Shown: piece by piece, positions 8,082-16,378 of the stretch | Position numbering within the stretch: position 1 is the first letter of the stretch | How the letters are laid out: the number at the start of each line of letters is the position of its first letter | DNA from: Planctomycetota bacterium | GTDB taxonomy: Bacteria; Planctomycetota; Phycisphaerae; Sedimentisphaerales; Anaerohalosphaeraceae | Direction: 5' to 3' | DNA: 21,904 nt | NCBI GenBank assembly: GCA_003644175.1 | Contig: QNBS01000001.1 | Location: 1 to 21,904, forward strand | Position numbers and translations under genes: made by a program | The notes under the pieces: generated by a model | What the model saw: only the letters and a program-made list of their open reading frames with translations | Database searches by the model: none | What the model was told of the DNA's origin: nothing

Positions 8082-8550
8082 TATTGGTAAGCAGAAGCAG
8101 CCCAACCGCCGTGCACAGCATACTGTCGGCGAGATTAAACGCCGGCCAGTGAGCCCGGCGCCAGTAAAAGTCCAGAAAGTCCCGCACGAACCCCGCATTG
8201 AACGCCCGGTCATACAGATTCCCGGTAATCCCCGCGGCAAACAGCGCCAGCGCCGCCTGTACGATGCGATGATGCACCCTGCCGAAAACAAAAACGCCCA
8301 ACACCACCGCTAATGCAATCACCGATACCGCCACCAGTATCGCCGTCCGCCCCTGGGCGATACTGAACGCCGCACCGCTGTTTTGGCGCATCACCAAGTT
8401 GAACAGCCCGTCGATGACAGAATACTCCTGGCCCGGCACGTCCCTGAGCCATTTGAAAACGGCCCACTTGCTCCACAAGTCCGCACCGGCGCCGATGATC
8501 ACAATCGACCAGAAAATCCGGTGTGCCTTCGCGTCGGGCCATCGCCCCAT
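8038..8550 (-). CDS. lspA: Lipoprotein signal peptidase (signal peptidase II)
   Basis: This inner-membrane aspartyl protease removes signal peptides from diacylglyceryl-modified prolipoproteins. With the ATG at 8550 it has 170 residues and four hydrophobic segments (about 12-29, 68-90, 95-110, 143-158). N-S-G-A-A-F-S at 57-63 is the family's N-x-G-A-A-F motif. Catalytic Asp residues are D114 in G-N-L-Y-D-R and D142 in F-N-L-A-D-S. A longer in-frame GTG start at 8628, 6 bp after the upstream TPR gene's stop, would add 26 hydrophilic residues. AAGGG is close to that GTG, so coupled translation from it is possible, but the extension's codon use and the usual family length favour 8550. Its 3' end overlaps the BFN gene by 44 bp (convergent). 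Confidence 0.93.
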   Translation of the reverse strand: MGRWPDAKAHRIFWSIVIIGAGADLWSKWAVFKWLRDVPGQEYSVIDGLFNLVMRQNSGAAFSIAQGRTAILVAVSVIALAVVLGVFVFGRVHHRIVQAALALFAAGITGNLYDRAFNAGFVRDFLDFYWRRAHWPAFNLADSMLCTAVGLLLLTNITSAFFQKHADGQK

Positions 8551-8634
8551 GGTCCGGGCTTGTGAATCCGACCGAGATATCCCGCTGTGCCGTTTTGCTT
8601 CCAAATTGCTGCGCCTTGTCGGAACCACAATCCC

Positions 8635-9660
8635 TTACTGATTCGCATATCTCTCATACAGTTCTCTGAGCCCGGGCTGGTCCGGCTCGATTCGGAGTGA
8701 TTCGGCCCACTGGGCAAGCCCTTTGGCCTTAAACGTATCATCGTTGGCGGCAACGGACTTTAGAATGTACGAAACACCCAGCCCCTTCTTCGCCGTCCAG
8801 TCATCGGGATCGAGCCTCGCAGCCGTCTCATAATTGGCTATCGCCTTGTCAACGTCCTTGAGCTTCAGCCAGGCATACCCCAAATATTGATGCGCCTGCG
8901 CATTTGTCGGCTCAATCTCAATCACATCAGTCAACAAGTCCCGGGCCGGGACAAAATCCTCATTACGAAGATACACCACCGCAAGCGAAACCATCACCTG
9001 CGGCCGGGCGCCGCCCAGATCGAGCGCCCGCCGATACGCTTCAATCGCCTTGCCATGCTCCTTGCGAGCCTTGTACACGTCCCCGAGCACAACCGCCGGG
9101 TCAGGCGAATTCGGGTCGATCTCGCCGGCAAGCCGACCGTACTCGATCGCTCGGTCAAAGTCCTCAACTGCAAGATAGCATTGCGCGGCGCCTATATGCG
9201 ATTCATAATGCCGCCCGTCCAGTTCACACGCCGTCACGTACGCACGGATCGCGCGTGCGAACTGCTCGGTCATCTGCGTTACCTTGCCCATATTGAAGAA
9301 ATCCTTGAGCGACCACGGATCAAGTTCCGTCGCCTGCTCATACGCATCGGCGCTCTTTTCATACTCGCCGCCCATCCGGTAAATGTCGCCCTTCAGCGAA
9401 TACCCGAGCGCAAACCTGGGATCAAGCTCCAGCGCCGCATCCAGTTTTGCTATCGCCTTGTTCGGCTCATTGAGTTCTTTGAGCATCATGGCGTCGACAT
9501 ACAGACCCACCGCCTGACGCTGACTGGCTGATTGGTCCTCTTCCAACTCAACGGCCGGCATGGCTGTCTGCACACCTTTCCCACAGCCGCCGATCAAGAT
9601 CAGCAACGCCGGCGCCGCCATGATAATAAGTCCATTATACCTGGACCCCAAACACCTCAA
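8635..9660 (-). CDS. TPR-repeat lipoprotein
   Basis: The 341-residue product starts with a lipoprotein signal: positively charged Arg2 and Arg7, a hydrophobic stretch, and lipobox L-I-G-G-C with Cys26. Seven or eight tetratricopeptide repeats follow (from about residue 60 to 330), seen as recurring A-I-x-x-Y/L ... A-L/A-x-L-D-P units, for example A-I-A-K-L-D-A-A-L-E-L-D-P and A-I-A-N-Y-E-T-A-A-R-L-D-P. TPR domains mediate protein-protein contacts; the partner is unknown. I chose the TTG at 9660 because AAAGGA (9668-9673) is 7 bases upstream and it gives a normal charged signal peptide. The ATG at 9621 would leave an uncharged 12-residue signal. The gene is directly upstream of lspA, whose enzyme would mature this lipoprotein. 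Confidence 0.85.
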   Translation of the reverse strand: MRCLGSRYNGLIIMAAPALLILIGGCGKGVQTAMPAVELEEDQSASQRQAVGLYVDAMMLKELNEPNKAIAKLDAALELDPRFALGYSLKGDIYRMGGEYEKSADAYEQATELDPWSLKDFFNMGKVTQMTEQFARAIRAYVTACELDGRHYESHIGAAQCYLAVEDFDRAIEYGRLAGEIDPNSPDPAVVLGDVYKARKEHGKAIEAYRRALDLGGARPQVMVSLAVVYLRNEDFVPARDLLTDVIEIEPTNAQAHQYLGYAWLKLKDVDKAIANYETAARLDPDDWTAKKGLGVSYILKSVAANDDTFKAKGLAQWAESLRIEPDQPGLRELYERYANQ

Positions 9661-9733
9661 CGAGGTTTCCTTTCAACGTAAGATTCAGACTGATTTCCCT
9701 GCTCCCTGGAGCCGACACATCCCACCGTTACCG

Positions 9734-9761
9734 ATTTTACCGTTTCCGTCGCAAAAGTCAA
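9734..9761 (-). promoter_or_regulatory. Predicted promoter of the TPR lipoprotein-lspA unit
   Basis: Read on the - strand: TTGACT (9761-9756), a 16-base spacer, and TAAAAT (9739-9734). Transcription would begin near 9727, leaving about 67 nt before the TTG start and including the AAAGGA ribosome site. A perfect TATAAT also occurs at 9639-9634 on the same strand, but it lies inside the chosen coding region and its only -35-like box (TTGAGG) is 15 bases away. Confidence 0.55.
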
Positions 9762-9946
9762 TACCATTGGCTCGAATAATCTGTTTCAACCGCATATTTG
9801 AGTCGGCCGGTGGCGGCGACGGAGTATTCATCACCCATATCGGACATTTTGCCGGCGATATTGAATCGGAACCGCCCGTAAATTGAGAAATTGTCGCCCC
9901 GCCCGCCCTCCTGATACTATAAACACCGTCATCGGGCTCTATTCGA

Positions 9947-9975
9947 TTGACATACCGCAAGCCATCATATACGAT
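9947..9975 (+). promoter_or_regulatory. Predicted promoter of gpmI
   Basis: A perfect TTGACA at 9947-9952, a 17-base spacer, and TACGAT at 9970-9975. Transcription would start near 9982, about 45 bases before the ATG at 10027. This makes the in-frame GTG at 9985 an unlikely translation start. Confidence 0.65.
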
Positions 9976-10026
9976 GCTTAAACTGTGTTTGCAGGGGCAA
10001 ATCGGTGTCTGAAAGGCTGTAGATTG

Positions 10027-11601
10027 ATGACGAAAAACAGAGTATCTCTTAACAACAGGCCCTACATAGTCATTATTCGCGATGGATGGGGCTATAATCC
10101 CCATTTTGCCGAAGACAAATCCAACGCGATAAGGTGCGCCCACACCCCCGTTGACGACATGCTCATGGCCCAGTATCCCCACACGCTTATCCATACCAGC
10201 GGCGAGGACGTGGGTCTGCCTGCCGGCACGATGGGAAACAGCGAAGTCGGCCACCAGAATATCGGTGCAGGCCGGGTCGTCTACCAGGATTCCGTCAGAA
10301 TCACATGCGCAATCCGCGACGGCTCATTTTTCCAGAATCCAGAACTGCTAAAAGCCGTAAATCATGCCAAAGAAGCCGGCGGAAAACTGCATCTTATGGG
10401 ACTTTGCTCCGACATCGGCGTCCATTCCCTGCTTGGCCACCTGTACGCACTGCTCGAACTGACAAAGGGAAATGATCTCGAACGGGTTTACCTGCACGCC
10501 TTCATGGACGGACGCGATTCGCCGCCAACCAGCGGGGCGGGTTGTTTAGCCGACATCGAAGAGAAGATGCGGCAGATCGGTGTTGGTCAAATCGCAACAG
10601 TTATGGGACGTTTCTACGCCATGGACCGCGACAATCGCTGGAATCGCGTCCAGGCCGCCTACGATTGTATGACCGCAGGTATTGGGGCGTCGGCCCCCTC
10701 CGCCGCCGAGGCCATCAGCACAAGCTACGAAAAAGGCGAAACCGACGAATTCGTAAAACCGGTCAATATCGCCAACGCCGAAGGCAAGCCGAAGGCGCTT
10801 GTCGAAGACGGCGACAGTGTCATCTTCTTCAACTTCCGCGGAGACCGGCCCCGTGAGATTACCCGCGCCTTTGTGCAGGGCGACGATTTCAAAGGTTTTC
10901 AAAGGAAGGCGCGCCCCGGCGTCCACTTCCTCTGCATGACCGAATATGATGCGACGATTCCGGCGCCCGTCGCTTTTGAGAAGGTCAGGGACCTGCCCAA
11001 CATTGCGGGTCGGTACTTCAGCGACCTGGGTCTCAGACAGTTCCGTTGTGCCGAAACCGAAAAGTATGCCCATGTAACCTTCTTCTTCAACGGCGGGCGG
11101 GAAGAACCCTTCCCGGGCGAAGTCAGACAGATCGTCCCCTCGCCGAAGGTTGAAACTTACGATATGAAACCCGAAATGAGCGCGTATGAAGTTTGCGACG
11201 TCATACTCGAAAAACTCGACGGCGACGAGTTCGATGTCGTCATCTGCAACTTCGCAAACCCGGACATGGTCGGCCACACAGGAGTGCTCGAAGCGGCGGT
11301 CAAAGCCGCCCGGACGGTTGACGAGTGTGTCGGCAAGATTCTCGATAAGGTCAAACAACTCGCAGGAGGCGCCGTCATACTCGCCGATCACGGCAATTTC
11401 GAGAGAATGTGGGACAGCCAAAACAACATGGCCCACACCGCCCACACCGTCGGCGATGTGCCTTTTATCGTATTTGACGAGCGCTTCAAAAACAGAAAAC
11501 TCGCCGAAGGCGGCCGGCTCGCCGATGCCATACCCACGCTGCTGGAGATCATGGGCCTGCCCAAACCCGACGAAATGACCGGTAGAAGTTTGTTGCTGTA
11601 A
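10027..11601 (+). CDS. gpmI: 2,3-bisphosphoglycerate-independent phosphoglycerate mutase
   Basis: This glycolytic enzyme interconverts 3- and 2-phosphoglycerate through a phosphoserine intermediate and needs two Mn-type metal ions. From the ATG at 10027 it has 524 residues, normal for the family. R-D-G-W-G gives the first metal ligand D19; G-N-S-E-V-G-H carries the nucleophilic Ser72. H-A-F-M-D-G-R-D-S-P-P-T-S is the substrate-binding loop, F-F-N-F-R-G-D-R follows, and N-P-D-M-V-G-H-T-G plus A-D-H-G-N-F-E are the C-terminal metal-binding motifs. GAAAGG lies 10 bases upstream of the ATG; an in-frame GTG at 9985 falls at the predicted transcription start. A GC-rich hairpin follows the gene, and mutL begins 87 bp later. 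Confidence 0.97.
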   Translation: MTKNRVSLNNRPYIVIIRDGWGYNPHFAEDKSNAIRCAHTPVDDMLMAQYPHTLIHTSGEDVGLPAGTMGNSEVGHQNIGAGRVVYQDSVRITCAIRDGSFFQNPELLKAVNHAKEAGGKLHLMGLCSDIGVHSLLGHLYALLELTKGNDLERVYLHAFMDGRDSPPTSGAGCLADIEEKMRQIGVGQIATVMGRFYAMDRDNRWNRVQAAYDCMTAGIGASAPSAAEAISTSYEKGETDEFVKPVNIANAEGKPKALVEDGDSVIFFNFRGDRPREITRAFVQGDDFKGFQRKARPGVHFLCMTEYDATIPAPVAFEKVRDLPNIAGRYFSDLGLRQFRCAETEKYAHVTFFFNGGREEPFPGEVRQIVPSPKVETYDMKPEMSAYEVCDVILEKLDGDEFDVVICNFANPDMVGHTGVLEAAVKAARTVDECVGKILDKVKQLAGGAVILADHGNFERMWDSQNNMAHTAHTVGDVPFIVFDERFKNRKLAEGGRLADAIPTLLEIMGLPKPDEMTGRSLLL

Positions 11602-11629
11602 CAACGTGATGATGCTGTGAACTATTTAG

Positions 11630-11648
11630 CCCCGGGCGCCGCCCGGGG
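11630..11648. repeat. Perfect 8-bp GC hairpin between gpmI and mutL
   Basis: CCCCGGGC (11630-11637) and GCCCGGGG (11641-11648) form a perfect 8-bp stem with a three-base loop. There is no T-run after it, so it is not a canonical terminator. It could protect the gpmI mRNA end, cause a pause between gpmI and mutL, or be a dispersed palindrome. Confidence 0.55.
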
Positions 11649-11688
11649 TCAGATTCAGATTCGTATCCGCTGCTGAAGGAAAAAAACA

Positions 11689-13509
11689 ATGTCCCGCATA
11701 GCGGTCCTTGACGAAAACCTGATCAACATGATCGCCGCCGGCGAGGTCATCGAACGCCCCGCAAGCGTCGTCAAGGAACTGCTCGAAAACAGCATCGACG
11801 CCGGCGCCTCCAAAATCACCGTCGCCATCGAAGACGGAGGCCGAAAACTCATCGCCGTAACGGACAACGGCTGCGGAATGGACGCCGCCGACTTAGGCGT
11901 CGCCTTCAAACCCCACGCCACCAGCAAGATCAAAACAAGCAGCGATCTTGCGGATATCGCCACCATGGGCTTTCGCGGCGAGGCTCTTGCCAGCATCGCC
12001 TCGGTAAGCCGCCTCCGCATCGTCAGCAGAACCGGCAACGCCATACAGGCAAACGCCCTCGACATCGATTGCGGCGCCGCCCAACCCGTCAAACCATGCG
12101 CCGGCGATTACGGAACCACCATCGAGATTCGCAACCTTTTCTACAAACTGCCCGCCAGGAGAAAGTTCCTCCGCACCGCCAACACAGAAATGTCGCACAT
12201 CATCGAACACTTCACGCGAATCGCCCTTGCCCACCGCAACATCGACATGACGCTCATTCATAACGGCAGGCAAATCCACCGACTGCTCAGCAACCAGTCC
12301 CTCAAGGACCGCATTGCACAGTTGCTTAGCCGAAACATCGCAGAAGACCTTCTCGAAACCGAAAGCTCTGAACAGGACATGCACATCTTTGCGCTTCTGG
12401 GCACACCCGCTATCGCCCGGGGAACCTCGAAATTTCAGTACGTCTTTTGCAACCGGCGTTTTATTCGCGACAGGTTCATCGGACACGCCGTCAAAGAGGC
12501 CTATCGCGGACTGATCGAACACAACAAATATCCCGTCGTCTTCCTCTTCCTCGAACTGTCGCCCGACGCCTACGACGTCAATGTCCACCCGACGAAGATC
12601 GAGGTTCGCTTCCAGAACGCAAACCTCGTCCATTCGCAGGTCCTGGCCGTCCTTCGCGAAAAACTCCTCAACACCAACCTCGACACCTTCGCACAACTGC
12701 CCGCCCGCCCGGTCGACTTGGCGCCCGACGACCGGATGAGTCGCGACGAGCAGGCCAGACGCCGGAGAATTACGCAGGCCATGGCCGATTTCTTCAAGAC
12801 ACACAAGCCCGAACAAACCGCACAGCAGCGATTCGCCTTTACCGCCGGCCGGAAAAGCTCCTCCTCCGTCGCCCTGCCGGAACTTCCCGGACACCCGACA
12901 GCTCAACCGGCGACACAAGCAGACGACGATACCCCTTTGCACGCCGATTTTCTGCAACTCCACAACAGCTACATCGTTACACAGACCGACGAAGGTTTTG
13001 TCATCATCGATCAGCACGCACTCCACGAACGGATCATCTACGAGGATCTCTGCAGAAAGACCGCCGCCGGACGCCTCGCCTCACAGCGACTGCTCATCCC
13101 CGAAACACTCGAAATCGACGACACTCAGGCCGACGCAATCGGCGCCCACAGCGAACTCATCTCAAGGCTCGGCATCGAACTTGCCCCCTTCGGACCTAAG
13201 ACAATCGCCATCCAGGCCTTTCCCGCAATTCTCGCCGGTGTCTCCCCGGCGGACTTCGTCGGCGACCTGCTCGACAGACTCACCGACAAAAGCCTCAACC
13301 TCGACGCCGAAAGGCTCCTCCACGAACTGCTGGACATGACCGCCTGCAAAGCCGCCATAAAAGCAGGCCAATCCCTGACCAATACGGAGATGGCCCAGTT
13401 GTTGGCCGACAAGCAAACCATCGAACGCGCAAGCCACTGTCCGCACGGCCGACCGACAACTATAAAATTCACACTCACAGAACTCGAAAAGCAATTCAAG
13501 AGAACATGA
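11689..13509 (+). CDS. mutL: DNA mismatch repair protein MutL (endonuclease type)
   Basis: MutL couples MutS mismatch recognition to strand removal. The product has 606 residues. The N-terminal GHKL ATPase has catalytic E33/N34 in E-L-L-E-N-S-I-D-A-G-A, D-N-G-C-G-M at 59-64 and T-M-G-F-R-G-E-A-L near 98. The transducer domain includes N-V-H-P-T-K-I-E-V. The C-terminal domain carries all three motifs of the nicking class: D-Q-H-A-x2-E-x4-E at 441-452, A-C-K-A-A-I-K-A-G from 552 and C-P-H-G-R-P at 584-589. This predicts an intrinsic metal-dependent endonuclease, as in organisms without MutH. AAGGA is 8 bases before the ATG. Its stop overlaps the next gene by 4 bp (ATGA), so mutL and btuFCD very likely share a transcript. 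Confidence 0.97.
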   Translation: MSRIAVLDENLINMIAAGEVIERPASVVKELLENSIDAGASKITVAIEDGGRKLIAVTDNGCGMDAADLGVAFKPHATSKIKTSSDLADIATMGFRGEALASIASVSRLRIVSRTGNAIQANALDIDCGAAQPVKPCAGDYGTTIEIRNLFYKLPARRKFLRTANTEMSHIIEHFTRIALAHRNIDMTLIHNGRQIHRLLSNQSLKDRIAQLLSRNIAEDLLETESSEQDMHIFALLGTPAIARGTSKFQYVFCNRRFIRDRFIGHAVKEAYRGLIEHNKYPVVFLFLELSPDAYDVNVHPTKIEVRFQNANLVHSQVLAVLREKLLNTNLDTFAQLPARPVDLAPDDRMSRDEQARRRRITQAMADFFKTHKPEQTAQQRFAFTAGRKSSSSVALPELPGHPTAQPATQADDDTPLHADFLQLHNSYIVTQTDEGFVIIDQHALHERIIYEDLCRKTAAGRLASQRLLIPETLEIDDTQADAIGAHSELISRLGIELAPFGPKTIAIQAFPAILAGVSPADFVGDLLDRLTDKSLNLDAERLLHELLDMTACKAAIKAGQSLTNTEMAQLLADKQTIERASHCPHGRPTTIKFTLTELEKQFKRT

Positions 13510-14420
13510 AAATAATCGCAAACAAGTGGTTCTGGCTCGCCGTCTTCGTCCTTTCATGGACCGTCGCCGGCGTAGCCATGTTCTCTGATGACACCACCGC
13601 CATAACCGAACATGGAGGCCCCTGCCCGCAAAGAATAGTCGCCATGGCCCCCAACCTCACCGAGATACTCTTCGCCCTCGGACTCGAAGACAACATCGTC
13701 GGCGTGACCGAATACAGCAATCATCCGCCGTCCGCCCGACAAAAACCCGTCATGGGAACATTCTGGCAGCCAAACATAGAAGCCGTCGTCGCCGCCCGCC
13801 CGGACCTGGTCGTCGCTCTCGGCTTTAACCGGCAGGCAGGACTCGCCCACCGCCTGGCGCGACTGAATTTCAACACCCTCACCGTCAATATCGAAACAAT
13901 TCCACAACTCCTCGACGCCATCGAGAAAATAGGGACAGTTACCAATAAAACCGCCGCCGCACGCCGCCTGAGCGAACGGCTCCGGAACAACCTCGACAAT
14001 ATCTCCCGGCGCGTCGCCGCCGGACACCGACCCAAGGTCCTCTACATCATACAAATCGAGCCCCTCCGCGTCGCCGGCAGGCAGACCTTCATAAACGAAC
14101 TCATCGAATTAGCCGGCGGCGAAAACGCAATCGCCCCCACCATCAACAAGTATCCCCCAGTCGGCCCTGAACAGGTCATCGCCTCCAACCCCGACGTCAT
14201 TATTCAACCCGTGATGGACGTCATGGAAAAAGCCGATCTCACCGCCGGCAAACAGCAGTTGGTCGAGTACTTCGACCGATTCCAGAGCATTGCCGCCGTA
14301 AGCGGTAACCGAATTTACGTTATCGACGGCGATGCCGTCTCGCGCCTCGGCCCGCGGATCGACCAGGCCGCAGAGACCGTCGCAAGATGCCTCAGCCCCG
14401 AACTCTTTGAAGAACCATGA
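13506..14420 (+). CDS. btuF: ABC importer substrate-binding protein, BtuF/FhuD family
   Basis: The 304-residue protein begins with a signal peptide or anchor (K-W-F-W-L-A-V-F-V-L-S-W hydrophobic run, about residues 7-25) with no lipobox Cys. Then comes the class III binding-protein fold: R-I-V-A-M-A-P-N-L-T-E-I-L-F-A-L-G-L near 42, P-D-L-V-V-A-L near 97, a long backbone helix, A-G-G-E-N-A-I-A near 198, N-P-D-V-I-I-Q near 224, and V-S-G-N-R-I-Y-V-I-D-G-D-A near 260. It would capture a cobalamin, haem or siderophore-like ligand outside the inner membrane and deliver it to the downstream permease. The cobalamin assignment comes from overall resemblance and is not proven; no cobalamin riboswitch is visible upstream. 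The ATG overlaps the mutL stop by 4 bp, and the permease begins 1 bp after its stop. Confidence 0.78.
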   Translation: MKIIANKWFWLAVFVLSWTVAGVAMFSDDTTAITEHGGPCPQRIVAMAPNLTEILFALGLEDNIVGVTEYSNHPPSARQKPVMGTFWQPNIEAVVAARPDLVVALGFNRQAGLAHRLARLNFNTLTVNIETIPQLLDAIEKIGTVTNKTAAARRLSERLRNNLDNISRRVAAGHRPKVLYIIQIEPLRVAGRQTFINELIELAGGENAIAPTINKYPPVGPEQVIASNPDVIIQPVMDVMEKADLTAGKQQLVEYFDRFQSIAAVSGNRIYVIDGDAVSRLGPRIDQAAETVARCLSPELFEEP

Positions 14421-14421
14421 T

Positions 14422-15459
14422 ATGACAAAACTCCTGACACCGCCAACCCTGTTGACGCGAATCCTGCTTGCAACCGTAATGCTGGCGGCGGTCATGCTTG
14501 CCTGCTCACTGCTGGGAACCGAGCATATCTCCTTGAAAAAAGCCCTTGAACCCTCTCACCCCGGCGTCGTCAACCCCGATTATGAAATATTCTTCCGAGT
14601 CAGAGGCCCGCGCATCATCCTCGCCGCCATCGTCGGCGCCGCCCTGGCCTGCAGCGGAGCGGTACTCCAGGCCCTTTTGAGAAATCCCCTGGCCGATCCC
14701 TACATCCTCGGTATCTCCAGCGGCGCAGGACTCGGCGCCATCATCGCCATCACCATCTTCAGCAGACTCAACTGGATGCTCTGGGGACGTTCTCCCATCG
14801 CCTTCTTTGCCTTTGTGGGGGCTCTGGCCACCGCAGGGCTCGTCTGGACCGTCGCAAGGCTCACAGGAAAATCACAAGTTACGCACCTGCTCCTGGCGGG
14901 CGTCGTCGTAAACGCCTTCTTCTCGGCGATGATCATGTTTCTAACCTCTATCGCCAACAGTTCCCAGGTCCAGCGAACCATCTTCTGGCTCATGGGCAAT
15001 ATCATCGAAGAGGATCCCCTCGTTTTGTGGACCTCCGGCGGATTCGTGCTGGCCGGCATCTTCGCCCTGTTCTTCATCAGCCCTCAGCTTAACGCGCTTA
15101 GCTTCAGCGAAGTTGACGCAAAAGCCATGGGGATCAACACAGCCGCCACCCAAACCGTCGCCTTTGTCCTTGCCGCACTGATCACCGCCGTCGCCGTCAG
15201 CCTCAGCGGCCTTGTCGGGTTTGCAGGGCTTATCGTTCCCCACGGAGTAAGGCTCGTATTCGGACCGGATCACCGGCAGCTCCTGCCGCTTAGCGCCCTC
15301 ATCGGCGCCGGCTTCCTCGTCGCCGCCGACACGCTGGCGCGCATTGTAGTCGCTCCCGCACAACTGCCCGTCGGCGTCGTTACCGCCCTTATCGGCGGGC
15401 CGTTCTTCCTCGTCTTACTCGTCAGATATTCCAGAAGGATTGACTGGCTGGCAAAATGA
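14422..15459 (+). CDS. btuC: ABC importer permease, FecCD/BtuC family
   Basis: A 345-residue inner-membrane permease with about ten hydrophobic segments. The family signature R-G-P-R-I-I-L-A-A-I-V-G-A-A-L is followed by C-S-G-A-V-L-Q-A-L-L-R-N-P-L-A-D-P, with G-I-S-S-G-A-G-L-G-A after it. G-L-V-G-F-A-G-L-I-V-P-H-G-V-R near the C-terminus is the coupling-helix region that contacts the ATPase. Two copies would form the channel with two copies of the ATPase. I chose the ATG at 14422, 1 bp after the btuF stop; an earlier in-frame ATG at 14332 lies inside btuF and gives a hydrophilic 30-residue extension unlike the family. Its end overlaps the ATPase gene by 4 bp. Confidence 0.9.
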   Translation: MTKLLTPPTLLTRILLATVMLAAVMLACSLLGTEHISLKKALEPSHPGVVNPDYEIFFRVRGPRIILAAIVGAALACSGAVLQALLRNPLADPYILGISSGAGLGAIIAITIFSRLNWMLWGRSPIAFFAFVGALATAGLVWTVARLTGKSQVTHLLLAGVVVNAFFSAMIMFLTSIANSSQVQRTIFWLMGNIIEEDPLVLWTSGGFVLAGIFALFFISPQLNALSFSEVDAKAMGINTAATQTVAFVLAALITAVAVSLSGLVGFAGLIVPHGVRLVFGPDHRQLLPLSALIGAGFLVAADTLARIVVAPAQLPVGVVTALIGGPFFLVLLVRYSRRIDWLAK

Positions 15460-16283
15460 ATATTATTGAAGCCAAAAACCTGACCTTCAGTTACACCGAT
15501 AAGCCGCTCCTGGCCGACCTGACCTTCTCCGTACCGGCCGGCTCATTTGTCGCCATCGCAGGCCCAAACGGCGTCGGAAAGACCACACTGCTGAATCTGC
15601 TCTCGGCCTTGCTCAAGACCCAATCCGGCTCAATAATCCTCGACGGCAAGGGCATCCGATCCTTTTCGGCAGCGATGCTCGCCCGGAAAATCGCCGTTGT
15701 TCGACAGGAATTCATACCGCCATTCGGTTTTTCCGTCATCCAGACGGTGCTCATGGCCAGAACACCCTACTACAACAGGCTCGGCTTTGAGACCCCCGCC
15801 GACAAGGAAATCGCCGCCGGCGCCCTCAAAGCCACTGATATAGCCGATCTGGCAGAGCGACAGCTCGCCCAAATCAGCGGGGGCGAAAGGCAGCGAGTCT
15901 TCATTGCCCGAGCCTTGGCCCAGAAAACCCCCATTCTGCTCCTCGACGAGCCCACCAGCTTCCTCGACCTGCGACATCAGGTCAAAATCTACGATCTCCT
16001 CAAGAAAATGCAGATTGAAGAGAAAAAAACCGTCATCGCCATCACCCACGACATAAACCTCGCCGCCCAATACTGCGACAATGTTTTGCTCCTGGCACAA
16101 GACGCCCGGTATTATCAGGGCACGCCCAACGACGTATTCTCCACCGAAACAATCGGCAAAGTCTATGGTATCGGCGGCTTCTCAGGGGCGGTGAGAACCC
16201 AAAAATTCTTCCTGCCGTTGGGCAAGTACGCACGTGATTATCGGGTCATCCGACACACAAGTGCCTGTGAGAACAAAACTTAG
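15456..16283 (+). CDS. btuD: ABC importer ATPase, BtuD/FecE family
   Basis: The 275-residue cytoplasmic ATPase drives import through the upstream permease. Walker A is G-P-N-G-V-G-K-T at 36-43, the Q-loop is R-Q-E-F near 83, the ABC signature is I-S-G-G-E-R-Q at 140-146, and Walker B is I-L-L-L-D-E-P-T at 160-167. The switch His is H198 in A-I-T-H-D. The closest overall pattern is the cobalamin/iron-siderophore importer ATPases. It starts in an ATGA overlap with the permease gene and is the last gene of the mutL-btuFCD cluster. A T8 run 21 bases after the stop (16305-16312) follows only a weak stem. Confidence 0.9.
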   Translation: MNIIEAKNLTFSYTDKPLLADLTFSVPAGSFVAIAGPNGVGKTTLLNLLSALLKTQSGSIILDGKGIRSFSAAMLARKIAVVRQEFIPPFGFSVIQTVLMARTPYYNRLGFETPADKEIAAGALKATDIADLAERQLAQISGGERQRVFIARALAQKTPILLLDEPTSFLDLRHQVKIYDLLKKMQIEEKKTVIAITHDINLAAQYCDNVLLLAQDARYYQGTPNDVFSTETIGKVYGIGGFSGAVRTQKFFLPLGKYARDYRVIRHTSACENKT

Positions 16284-16331
16284 ATAAAGGCATCGGCCGG
16301 CAGGTTTTTTTTGCCGTCGCCTATATTTTCG

Positions 16332-16360
16332 TTCCAAATATCTGCCGAATATATTATATT
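16332..16360 (+). promoter_or_regulatory. Possible promoter of the DksA-like gene
   Basis: TATATT at 16355-16360 is a good -10 box in a very AT-rich stretch. At 17-base spacing the -35 position holds TTCCAA, a poor match. Transcription would start near 16367, giving a leader of about 68 nt that contains the hairpin at 16379-16407. Confidence 0.35.
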
Positions 16361-16378
16361 ACGGGGCTAACTGTACGG

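Larger units (their letters stand above)
9661..10026. other. Divergent promoter region between the TPR gene and gpmI
   Basis: This 366-bp stretch has no gene I can support. Both strands have short open frames, but none shows a recognisable motif or a good ribosome site. It holds a leftward promoter near 9734-9761 and a rightward promoter near 9947-9975, each with a leader ending in a ribosome site (AAAGGA at 9668-9673 on the - strand; GAAAGG at 10011-10016 on the + strand). The roughly 185 bases between the two promoters contain no clear repeat or hairpin. Confidence 0.6.

Noticed and set aside
9685..10254. 189-codon open frame on the - strand across the gpmI promoter region
   Set aside because: It runs through both predicted promoters and into gpmI, and the product has no family features.
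10546..11604. 352-codon open frame on the - strand across gpmI
   Set aside because: The opposite strand encodes an intact gpmI with all active-site motifs; the antisense product resembles no family.
11893..13026. 377-codon open frame on the - strand across mutL
   Set aside because: It is a shadow of mutL, with a Val/Gly/Asp-rich low-complexity product and no start signal.
13400..13510. Cobalamin riboswitch upstream of btuF
   Set aside because: There is no non-coding space: btuF starts inside the mutL stop, and no riboswitch-like conserved box was seen before mutL either.
16291..16312. T8 run after btuD as an intrinsic terminator
   Set aside because: The sequence before the T-run forms only a very short GCCGGC-type stem, so I do not call a terminator.
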